A stretch of DNA of 14,779 bases from JACCZR01 sp035296565. Lineage in GTDB: Bacteria > Actinomycetota > Thermoleophilia > Solirubrobacterales > Thermoleophilaceae. This document shows, piece after piece, positions 5,976-13,971 of this stretch. The translations under genes were made by a program, and so were the position numbers. The DNA lies in the NCBI GenBank assembly GCA_035296565.1, contig DATHAQ010000060.1, positions 1 through 14,779 on the forward strand, read 5' to 3'. The notes below the pieces were generated by a model. It was not told the origin of the DNA, did not search any database, and saw only the letters and a list, made by a program, of their open reading frames with translations. Position 1 is the stretch's first letter. Each line of letters begins with the position of its first letter.

Positions 5976-6482
5976 CTAGGCGATCTGTCCAGCGTGTTCC
6001 GGGGTGAAAGCGGATGCACGTGTGCGCGGCTGAGCGGCCGCCTCGAACTCCAGCCAGATCAGGTTCTCGACACGGTCCACGCCCCAGCGATGAGCGAGGC
6101 GGCTGATGATGTACAGCCCGAAATCGCCCTCCTCGCCGGCTCCGAGGATTGTCTCGAGGCGCCGCACCCCCGCACCCTGATCCTTGATGATGGCCAGGAG
6201 GGTGTCGCCAGCGAGCGAGACCTCCAGCTCCACCGCCTGGACGTCATCCGGCTCCATCGCGCGCACGGCGTTGGTGACCAGCTCGTTCAGGCACAACGAG
6301 ACGTCGAAGAACAGACCGGCATCAAGCTCGTGCTCGAACCCGGCGAGGGCGCCGCGCGCCTGCGCCATGCCCGCCGGGCCAGGACGTAGCCGGACCTTCC
6401 GAGTCGTCGCCAACTGTGTAGCTCCTCGCCGCTTAGACGCCATCTCTGCAAGCAGCGCACCCAGGGCTGCCTCCGCGAGCAC
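5976..6482 (-). CDS. RsbW/SpoIIAB-like HATPase (anti-sigma/serine kinase-type) protein
   Basis: 168 residues from the GTG at 6482, or about 155 from the ATG at 6443; neither start has a strong ribosome binding site (AAAGGGG lies about 10 nt before the GTG). A single HATPase_c_2-type domain is visible: N-box CLNELVTNAVRAM with the ATP/Mg-binding Asn, G1 box KDQGAGV, and G2-like GDFGLYIISRLAHRWG. No H-box or dimerisation domain is present, so this is not a classical histidine kinase. The family includes RsbW and SpoIIAB, which bind sigma factors and phosphorylate STAS anti-sigma antagonists, and many uncharacterised stand-alone actinobacterial members. No sigma factor or STAS gene is adjacent; instead a NarL-type regulator follows after 12 nt. 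Partner and target are therefore unknown. The C-terminal tail is short and polar. Confidence 0.85.
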   Translation of the reverse strand: MLAEAALGALLAEMASKRRGATQLATTRKVRLRPGPAGMAQARGALAGFEHELDAGLFFDVSLCLNELVTNAVRAMEPDDVQAVELEVSLAGDTLLAIIKDQGAGVRRLETILGAGEEGDFGLYIISRLAHRWGVDRVENLIWLEFEAAAQPRTRASAFTPEHAGQIA

Positions 6483-6520
6483 GGCAGCTTAACCCCTTTG
6501 GGGGATGAGCGCCAGCAGCA

Positions 6521-6541
6521 GGGCGGCTATGTGGGCCGCCC
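6521..6541 (-). terminator. Possible terminator hairpin after the NlpC/P60 gene
   Basis: GGGCGGC (6521-6527) and GCCGCCC (6535-6541) form a perfect 7-bp GC stem with a 7-nt loop. It lies about 32-52 nt past the NlpC/P60 stop and before the RsbW-like gene. There is no T tract, as is common for actinobacterial terminators, so assignment is tentative. Confidence 0.45.
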
Positions 6542-6572
6542 GGGGGTGCCGAGGTCGGCCGGGCCGGGAGCG

Positions 6573-7133
6573 CTACAACCCGCGCGGGTGACGCGCGACG
6601 AACGCGTCATTGCGGCGCAGGCGCTTGGACCATTGCGGTCCGGTGCGCGACGGGTTGTCGCGCATGCTGGTGTCGAGCCGCAGGCCGGCCACCACCATGT
6701 AGGCATGGCCGCCGTGGGCGTAGACCGTGACCCACTTGCCCGGGCCGCTGCGGCCCCAGCGCATCAGGGAGCCGGAGGCCATCGGCGAGCTGATCAGCCG
6801 GCCGCCGCGCAGCGCGTAGGAGACGCTGCCCGAGCAGTCGTAGCCGCTGTCGAGGCGGGAGAAGCTGGCGTGGCCGCCGCCCCACTTGTAGGGCTTGCCG
6901 ATGATCCGGTTGCCCGCCCGGATGACCCGCCTGACGCGGATCGGAGCGTTGCGCGGAGCGATCGCCCTGCCGTTAACGATCTTCGCCCGCTTGGGCGGGG
7001 GCGGGGGCGGCTGGAAGGAGGCGCCGCCGGTCGTCGACGCGCTGGCCGAGCCCGCTCCGACCACGAGCAGGGCAGCCAGAACGACGAGCGCACAGACGAC
7101 GCACAGAGACTTTGTCGGGGCCAGTTGCTTCAT
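6573..7133 (-). CDS. Secreted NlpC/P60-family peptidoglycan hydrolase
   Basis: 186 residues. A signal peptide with a basic start and hydrophobic core (about 9-27) ends near SASAS, followed by a Pro-rich linker with six consecutive Pro (42-47). The C-terminal NlpC/P60 domain (about 66-186) shows GKPYKWGGG, then the catalytic Cys100 in YDCSGSVSYAL and the likely catalytic His143 in GHAYMVVAG; Asp154 in LDTS may complete the polar network. The family cleaves peptide stems of peptidoglycan (typically gamma-D-Glu to diamino acid bonds) outside the membrane. No SH3 or LysM wall-binding domain is present. The gene is preceded by a c-di-AMP riboswitch, a known arrangement for actinobacterial wall hydrolases, so expression is probably repressed when c-di-AMP is high. 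The ATG at 7133 directly abuts AAAGAG, so ribosome spacing is poor. Confidence 0.88.
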   Translation of the reverse strand: MKQLAPTKSLCVVCALVVLAALLVVGAGSASASTTGGASFQPPPPPPKRAKIVNGRAIAPRNAPIRVRRVIRAGNRIIGKPYKWGGGHASFSRLDSGYDCSGSVSYALRGGRLISSPMASGSLMRWGRSGPGKWVTVYAHGGHAYMVVAGLRLDTSMRDNPSRTGPQWSKRLRRNDAFVARHPRGL

Positions 7134-7142
7134 CTCTTTCGT

Positions 7143-7271
7143 ACGCCTACGGGGTTAGCTGTCGGGCTCGCGCTGAAAGAGCTTGCGCGCCCTCCGAATC
7201 TCGGAGAGTTCGCCCCAACGACCTCAACGGCCGCCTTGGGTCCCCCGTTCGCACCAGGTGCGATTCGGCGT
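7143..7271 (-). promoter_or_regulatory. Cyclic-di-AMP riboswitch (ydaO/yuaA class)
   Basis: Reading the minus strand from 7271, the element opens with ACGCCGAATCGCACC and a GGGGGACCC core segment. It closes with the class-typical 3' block GACAGCTAACCCCGTAGGCGT, split here as GACAGCTAACC and CCGTAGGCGT. ACGCC (7271-7267) pairs with GGCGT (7147-7143) to form P1. These conserved pieces, in this order and within 129 nt, match the ydaO-yuaA class, which binds c-di-AMP and usually turns genes off. It ends 9 nt before the ATG of an NlpC/P60 hydrolase, a classic target. No separate terminator is obvious between P1 and the start, so control could act by P1-linked termination or by access to the ribosome site. 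Confidence 0.88.
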
Positions 7272-7278
7272 GGCGGGC

Positions 7279-7307
7279 AAGCTAGCAGCTCTTTCGGCGG
7301 ATGTCAT
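7279..7307 (-). promoter_or_regulatory. Likely sigma70-type promoter of the riboswitch transcript
   Basis: On the minus strand ATGACA (7307-7302) and TAGCTT (7284-7279) are separated by exactly 17 nt and match -35 and -10 boxes. The expected start of RNA, about 7 nt downstream, falls at the 5' strand of riboswitch P1. The -35 box overlaps the ATG at 7301 of the longest plus-strand frame, supporting a later start for the acyl-CoA synthetase gene. Confidence 0.55.
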
Positions 7308-7366
7308 GGTCTCCCCCGCAAATCCCCCTGCAGGCGAGCCCTTCGCCACAAACGTTGCGTGACACG

Positions 7367-8794
7367 ATGTCCGCCGTGAATTTCCACGCAGAGGTGGTCG
7401 AGAAGGCGATTCCAGAGCGCATCGCGCTCGTCGCGCTGTGCGCCGAGGGCTCGCGCGAAGAGCTCAGTTTCGGCCAGGTCGCCGCCCGATCCGCGAGCTT
7501 CGCGGGGAACCTGCTAAGGCGCGGGGTGGGCCGGGGGGACGTGGTGATGACGGTCGTCGGCAACCGCCCGGATTGGGTCCTGGCGATGCTGGCCTGCTTT
7601 CGGATCGGGGCCGTGGCGCTGCCCTGCACCGAACAGCTGCGAGCCGGGGACCTGCGGGCGCGCATGGACGCCATGGAGCCGATGGCGGTGGTGGCGGACG
7701 AGCGCAACGCCGCCACCGTCGAGGCGGCCGGATTCGGAGGCCTGCTCCTCCGGGTGCCCGATCAGAGCCTGCTGGAGGGCGAGCCGGCGCCCGCGGCCCG
7801 GCTCGCGTCCGAGGACCCCGCGCTGATCGTCTTCACCTCCGGGACCTCGAGCGAGGCCAAGCCGATCCGCCACGGGCAGCGCTACCTGACCGGCCAGACG
7901 ACCCAGGCCGAGCACTGGTTCGGTGCCCGCGAGGGCGACCTGTGCTGGTGCACGGCCGCGAGCGGCTGGTCGAAATCGGCCCGCAACTCCTTCATCGCCC
8001 CCTGGATCCGCGGCGCGGCGGCGCTGCTCCACGATGCGCGCTTCGATCCCGCGGAGCGCCTGGACGTGATCGAGCGCGAGGGCGTGGACGTGCTCTGCAT
8101 GGCGCCGACCGAGTACCGAGCGATCGCCAAGCGGGCGACCCTGCGGGACCTCGGGCTGCGGCACGCGGTGGCCGCGGGCGAGCCGCTGAACCCCGAGATC
8201 GTCGGCGAGTGGCTCGAGTCGGCCGGGGTTCCCGTGCACGACGGGTACGGGCAGACGGAGACCGGGGCGCTCACCGGCATGCCCATCGGGCCGCCGGTAC
8301 GCCCCGGCTCCATGGGCAAGGCACTCCCCGGCCTGCGGCTGTGGGTGGAGGAGGGCGAGCTGGTGGCCGACCCCGCCACCGTGCCGACCTTCTTCATCGA
8401 CGGGCCCCGCGACCGCCCCTGGCACACCGGCGACCGGGTCTCGGAGGACGAGGACGGCTACCTGTGGTTCGAGGGCCGCACCGACGACGTGATCATCTCC
8501 GCGGGCTACCGGATAGGGCCTTTCGAGGTGGAGTCGGCGCTGGTGTCTCACCCAGCCGTGGCCGAGGCGGCTGCGGTGGCCGCGCCCGACGAGCTGCGCG
8601 GCTCGGTGGTCCGGGCGGTGGTGGTCCTGCGCGACGGCTCGCAGGCCGGCGACGCGCTTGCCGCCGAGCTGCAGGAGCACGTCAAGGGGCAGACGGCCCC
8701 CTACAAGTACCCGCGCCTGGTGGAGTTCGCCGACTCGCTGCCCAAGACCGCCAGCGGCAAGATCAAGCGGGCGGAGCTGCGCGGCGGTAGGTGA
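7367..8794 (+). CDS. AMP-forming acyl-CoA synthetase (ANL superfamily, medium-chain type)
   Basis: 475 residues from the ATG at 7367. Adenylate-forming motifs appear in order: the phosphate-binding loop FTSGTSSEAKP (156-166), DGYGQTETG (Tyr294), WHTGD, the hinge GRTDDVIISAGYRI (370-383) and the catalytic Lys465 in PKTASGKIKRAEL. The sequence between them (CTAASGWSKSARNSF, LCMAPTEYR) resembles medium-chain acyl-CoA synthetases of the AcsM/MACS group. The enzyme would activate a carboxylic acid with ATP and transfer it to CoA in the cytoplasm; the chain length is inferred only from family resemblance. The frame is open 22 codons further upstream to an ATG at 7301. That extension overlaps the divergent riboswitch promoter and has unlike composition, so 7367 is preferred although no clear Shine-Dalgarno precedes it. 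At about 475 residues it is shorter than the usual 530-550, mainly at the N-terminus. Confidence 0.9.
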   Translation: MSAVNFHAEVVEKAIPERIALVALCAEGSREELSFGQVAARSASFAGNLLRRGVGRGDVVMTVVGNRPDWVLAMLACFRIGAVALPCTEQLRAGDLRARMDAMEPMAVVADERNAATVEAAGFGGLLLRVPDQSLLEGEPAPAARLASEDPALIVFTSGTSSEAKPIRHGQRYLTGQTTQAEHWFGAREGDLCWCTAASGWSKSARNSFIAPWIRGAAALLHDARFDPAERLDVIEREGVDVLCMAPTEYRAIAKRATLRDLGLRHAVAAGEPLNPEIVGEWLESAGVPVHDGYGQTETGALTGMPIGPPVRPGSMGKALPGLRLWVEEGELVADPATVPTFFIDGPRDRPWHTGDRVSEDEDGYLWFEGRTDDVIISAGYRIGPFEVESALVSHPAVAEAAAVAAPDELRGSVVRAVVVLRDGSQAGDALAAELQEHVKGQTAPYKYPRLVEFADSLPKTASGKIKRAELRGGR

Positions 8795-8846
8795 GGCGCG
8801 GAGTCCCCGGGAGTTCGCGCTGCTCGACCACGGGTAGCGTCGGACT

Positions 8847-10787
<1,941 letters not shown>

Positions 10788-10812
10788 CGCCGGCCCTCGC
10801 GGCCGCCCCCGG

Positions 10813-11121
10813 TTAGAGCGGCCTGACCGACTTCGCGTCGACCTGCCATCGCACGCTGCCCTCGTCGTCCTGCTGGACGGCGCGGATGGTCCCCGTGGCG
10901 CGCTCGGTCACGAAGGGGCAGCTGAACGTGCTTCGGGCCTTGCGCTCGATCTTGGCGGGGCACTTGACCTCGACCTTGCGGACCTTGTTCTGCCGCTTGA
11001 GGCCGTTCTCGATCTCGCGGGAGAGCTTGGCGCCGTCCAGGTCCCCATTGCCGCAGCCCGACAGCACCGCGACCAGGGCCACGAAGGCGGAGCCGAACAG
11101 CGATCGCCCGGCCGGCGTCAC
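10813..11121 (-). CDS. Small DUF4333-like lipoprotein, second of a tandem pair
   Basis: 102 residues from the GTG at 11121, which overlaps the stop of the preceding lipoprotein gene by 4 nt (GTGA). A signal peptide with lipobox LSGC (start TPAGRSLFGSAFVALVAV) indicates lipid attachment and export. The mature part has a Leu-rich helix (LDGAKLSREIENGLKRQ), then a Cys-Pro pair in VKCPAKI and FSCPFV, and a beta-rich end, TIRAVQQDDEGSVRW. This layout is typical of DUF4333 domains found in actinobacterial lipoproteins; the function is unknown. The longer open frame to 11424 is a read-through of the neighbour gene in another frame, so it was not used. It is a diverged duplicate of the 11118-11414 gene. 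Confidence 0.82.
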   Translation of the reverse strand: MTPAGRSLFGSAFVALVAVLSGCGNGDLDGAKLSREIENGLKRQNKVRKVEVKCPAKIERKARSTFSCPFVTERATGTIRAVQQDDEGSVRWQVDAKSVRPL

Positions 11122-11414
11122 CGGGAGCGCTGCCTGTACTGGTAGCGGACGTTGCCCTTGTCGTCCTGCTGGGTGATTTGCACGACGCCCTTCGTGTCGC
11201 CGACGGTGGCCGGGCAGTCGAGCGTGGACATCGCCTGCAGCTTGATCTCCTTGGGACAGCGCACGTCGGCGCTGTCCTTGAGCTTGCCCTCGAGGTCCTT
11301 CTCGATCTTCGCCTCCAGCGAGGCGCCCTCGAGCGATCCCCCGCCGCATCCGGCGAGCGTGGCGCCGGCGACCAGCAGGGCCAGCGGCTTCGCAAGGCGG
11401 CGGCGCGGCGTCAC
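11118..11414 (-). CDS. Small DUF4333-like lipoprotein, first of a tandem pair
   Basis: 98 residues from the GTG at 11414, 11 nt after the stop of the MMPL gene. The start TPRRRLAKPLALLVAGATLAGC gives an Arg-rich N-region, a hydrophobic core and lipobox LAGC. The mature domain shows LEGASLEAKIEKDLEGK, the Cys-Pro pair in VRCPKEI and LDCPAT, and VVQITQQDDKGNVRYQY, aligning residue by residue in pattern with the following gene. A frame extension to 11459 would overlap the MMPL gene and put 15 unlike residues before the signal peptide, so it was rejected. No Shine-Dalgarno is evident; translation may depend on coupling to the upstream gene. It is probably anchored on the outer face of the cytoplasmic membrane. 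Its function is unknown; proximity suggests an accessory to the transporter. Confidence 0.82.
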   Translation of the reverse strand: MTPRRRLAKPLALLVAGATLAGCGGGSLEGASLEAKIEKDLEGKLKDSADVRCPKEIKLQAMSTLDCPATVGDTKGVVQITQQDDKGNVRYQYRQRSR

Positions 11415-11425
11415 GCGCGGGCACT

Positions 11426-13939
11426 TTAGCGAGGGTCTTGGGCGAGCTTGGACGGCCACCAGACCTTGGGACCGAGCATCAAGACCAGGGCCGGGACCAG
11501 CACGCTTCGGACCAGGAAGGTGTCCAGCAGCACCCCGAAGGCGACCACGAACCCGATCTCGGTGAGGAACACCAACGGCAGCACGGCTAGCACCGAGAAC
11601 GTGCCGGCCAGGACGATGCCCGCGCTGGTGATCACGCCGCCGGTGACCGCAAGCGCGCGCAGCATGCCCTCGCGGGTCCCGTGACGGATGGTCTCCTCCC
11701 GCGCGCGGGCCACCAGGAAGATGTTGTAGTCGACCCCCAGCGCGACCAGGAAGATGAACGCGAACAGCGGCAGCGACGGGTCCGAGCCAGGGAAGTCGAA
11801 GATCACGTCGTAGACGAGGTAGCCGACCCCCAGCGCCGCGCCGAAGCTCAGGATCACCGTGCCGATCAGCAGCAGCGGGGCGATCACGGCGCGCAGGAGC
11901 AGCATCAGGATCAGGAACACGACCACCAGCACGATCGGCGGGATCAGGGTGGAGTCGTCGGCGGCGGCGTCTCGGACGTCGAACTCGACCGCCGTGGGGC
12001 CGCCGACCAGCGTGCCCGGGGCTGCGCCGCCCGCCGCCTTGCGAATCGGCTCGACCAGGTCGAACGCGTCGGTCGAGTAGGGCTGCGGGACGAGGGTCGC
12101 CTGCACGAGCACGCCGTCCTCGCCCTGGGCCACCGGCGGCGACACCGCCTCCACCCCCTGCACGCCGTCCAGCGTGCGCGTGACCCTCGCCACCTGCGAC
12201 TGGTCGGGGACGATCACGTCGGTCGGGACGCTCGCGCCGGCCGGGAAGCTCTTGCTGAGCAGCTTCTGGCCCGCGACTGACTCCACCTCGGTGCGGTAGC
12301 TGTCATTGGTCGTGAGGTTCGTCGAGAAGAAGGCGAGCCCCGCGGTCATCAGGAGGAGCACCACGACCGACCCCGCCGCGACGCGGCGCGGGCCCCGGGC
12401 GACCCTGTGCCCGACCCGGTTCCAGAACCCGTGGGTGGCGTCGGTCGGCTTCTCGCGCCGGAAGCGGCGCAGCTCGTAGGGCCTGAACACCGCCCGGTCG
12501 AGCGGCTGCATGAGCGAGGGCAGGCGCCCGCCTGAGATCCGGCGCAGCAGGGCGCTGATCACGAACAGGGGGAGCAAGATGAAGACGATCAGGGCCGCGC
12601 CGATGACGCGCGACAGGGCCGACACCCTGCTGCCCTCGACGATCTTCCGGCGCGCGCGCTCGCTCACGGCGGCCTCGTCGGGCGCGGTGTCCCTGGTGTG
12701 GGGCACGAAGGGCCAGAAGGCGCGGCGCCCGAACAGCGTCAGCAGGGCGGGCAGCAGCGTGAGCATCGACAGCGCGGCGCAGGCCACGCCCATCGCCGCG
12801 ATGGGACCCAGCCCGGCGGTGCCGTTGACCTTGGCGAGGGTCAGGCACAGCAGCGCCGCGATCACCGTCGCGGCCGACGCGAACACCGCCGGTCCCGCCG
12901 AGCTCATGGCGGCGCGCATGGCTGCGTGACGATCGTCGGTGGTGTGCAGCTCCTCCCGGTAGCGCGCGGCGATGAGCAGCGCGTAGTCGGTGCCCGCTCC
13001 CAGGACGAGCACGGACATGATGGAGCTCGACTGGCCGTTGATCGTCACACCCAGCTCGGAGAGCCCGTAGCCCACCGAGCGGGCCAGAGTCTCGGCGAAG
13101 ATCACCGCCACCAGCGGGATGAAGAGGAAGATCGGCGAGCGGTAGATCGCGATCAGCAACAGGATCACCAGCGACACCGCCGCCAGGAGCAGCGTGCCGT
13201 TGATCGACTCGAACACCTCGATCGCGTCGGCCGCGTAGCCGGCGCCGCCGGTCACCTTCACCTCGAGCCCGCCGCCCGGGTCCGAGGCCGTGTCCCGCCA
13301 GAAGGAGACCGGGTCGAGTACGGCGTCGGACTCGCCGTTGCCCTTGATGTAGGCCGTGACGATCGCGGCCTGGCCGTCGGGCGAGCAGATCGGGCCCACG
13401 AAAGGCTGGTAGCCCTTCGGCTGGCCGGGGATGGCGGTGGTCGGGCCCGCGCAGCCCTCGCGCTGCTGCTCGGCGCCGCCTGGCGGAGCGCGCTGCCCTC
13501 CGGCGCCGCCGCCACCGTCCGGCGCCGACGACGCCCCCCCGCCGCCTTGGCTGGGCTGCGAGGTGCCGGACTGGCCGCCCGCCGCGGCCGTGGGACCGTC
13601 GGCGACCACCCCTCCGAAGCGCTTCTCGGTCATCCGCTCGACGTCGTCGGCGATCGTCCGGCGGTCGGCCGCGGTCAGCCCCGACTCCCGCCGGTACACG
13701 ATCGCCGCCGGCGCCAGCTCGCCGCCCTGGAGCCTCTCCGCCTTCTTGAGCACCTTGGTCGACTCGGCGTCTCCGGGGAGGAACGAGGTGGACTCGTTGC
13801 TCTCGGCGTCGGTGAACTTGGTGGGCAGCTGCGCCGGGCCGACCGCGATGAAGATCCCGATGACCCAGATAGCGAAGACGACCCACTTCGCGCGCGGGTT
13901 GGCGGCGAAGGCGAAGATAGATGACCGGCCAGAGCCCAT
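11426..13939 (-). CDS. MMPL-family (RND superfamily) membrane transporter
   Basis: 837 residues built as two homologous halves. The first has one membrane helix (about 19-36), a large extracytoplasmic loop and a five-helix bundle; the second repeats this from about residue 520. The two hallmark helices carry Asp-Tyr pairs in GAGTDYALLIAARYREEL (Asp318/Tyr319) and ALGVDYNIFLVARAREE (Asp737/Tyr738), as expected for proton-driven MmpL/YdfJ exporters. A Gly/Gln/Ser/Pro-rich stretch (about 115-161) sits in the first extracytoplasmic loop. Family members export lipids or hydrophobic compounds; the substrate here cannot be told. The ATG at 13939 follows GAGGT by 8 nt. The gene is 32 bp after the glutamine synthetase stop and 11 bp before a pair of lipoproteins, so an operon is likely. 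Confidence 0.92.
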   Translation of the reverse strand: MGSGRSSIFAFAANPRAKWVVFAIWVIGIFIAVGPAQLPTKFTDAESNESTSFLPGDAESTKVLKKAERLQGGELAPAAIVYRRESGLTAADRRTIADDVERMTEKRFGGVVADGPTAAAGGQSGTSQPSQGGGGASSAPDGGGGAGGQRAPPGGAEQQREGCAGPTTAIPGQPKGYQPFVGPICSPDGQAAIVTAYIKGNGESDAVLDPVSFWRDTASDPGGGLEVKVTGGAGYAADAIEVFESINGTLLLAAVSLVILLLIAIYRSPIFLFIPLVAVIFAETLARSVGYGLSELGVTINGQSSSIMSVLVLGAGTDYALLIAARYREELHTTDDRHAAMRAAMSSAGPAVFASAATVIAALLCLTLAKVNGTAGLGPIAAMGVACAALSMLTLLPALLTLFGRRAFWPFVPHTRDTAPDEAAVSERARRKIVEGSRVSALSRVIGAALIVFILLPLFVISALLRRISGGRLPSLMQPLDRAVFRPYELRRFRREKPTDATHGFWNRVGHRVARGPRRVAAGSVVVLLLMTAGLAFFSTNLTTNDSYRTEVESVAGQKLLSKSFPAGASVPTDVIVPDQSQVARVTRTLDGVQGVEAVSPPVAQGEDGVLVQATLVPQPYSTDAFDLVEPIRKAAGGAAPGTLVGGPTAVEFDVRDAAADDSTLIPPIVLVVVFLILMLLLRAVIAPLLLIGTVILSFGAALGVGYLVYDVIFDFPGSDPSLPLFAFIFLVALGVDYNIFLVARAREETIRHGTREGMLRALAVTGGVITSAGIVLAGTFSVLAVLPLVFLTEIGFVVAFGVLLDTFLVRSVLVPALVLMLGPKVWWPSKLAQDPR

Positions 13940-13971
13940 GCCCGGCTACCTCTAGCAGGTACGAGCGGGCG

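Noticed and set aside
7301..7366. Upstream 22-codon extension of the acyl-CoA synthetase from ATG 7301
   Set aside because: It overlaps the -35 box of the divergent riboswitch promoter and has no family resemblance; ATG 7367 fits the start of the domain.
7514..8680. Minus-strand 388-residue frame opposite the acyl-CoA synthetase
   Set aside because: Shadow of a gene with all adenylate-forming motifs; its own sequence is low in recognisable structure.
10788..10812. Terminator between the convergent YyaL-type gene and lipoprotein genes
   Set aside because: Only short, imperfect GC complementarity within 25 bp and no T tract.
12698..13924. Plus-strand 408-residue and minus-strand 527-residue (12303-13886) frames within the MMPL gene
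   Set aside because: Both are Arg/Gly-rich shadows; the MMPL frame has transmembrane helices and the Asp-Tyr hallmark pairs.
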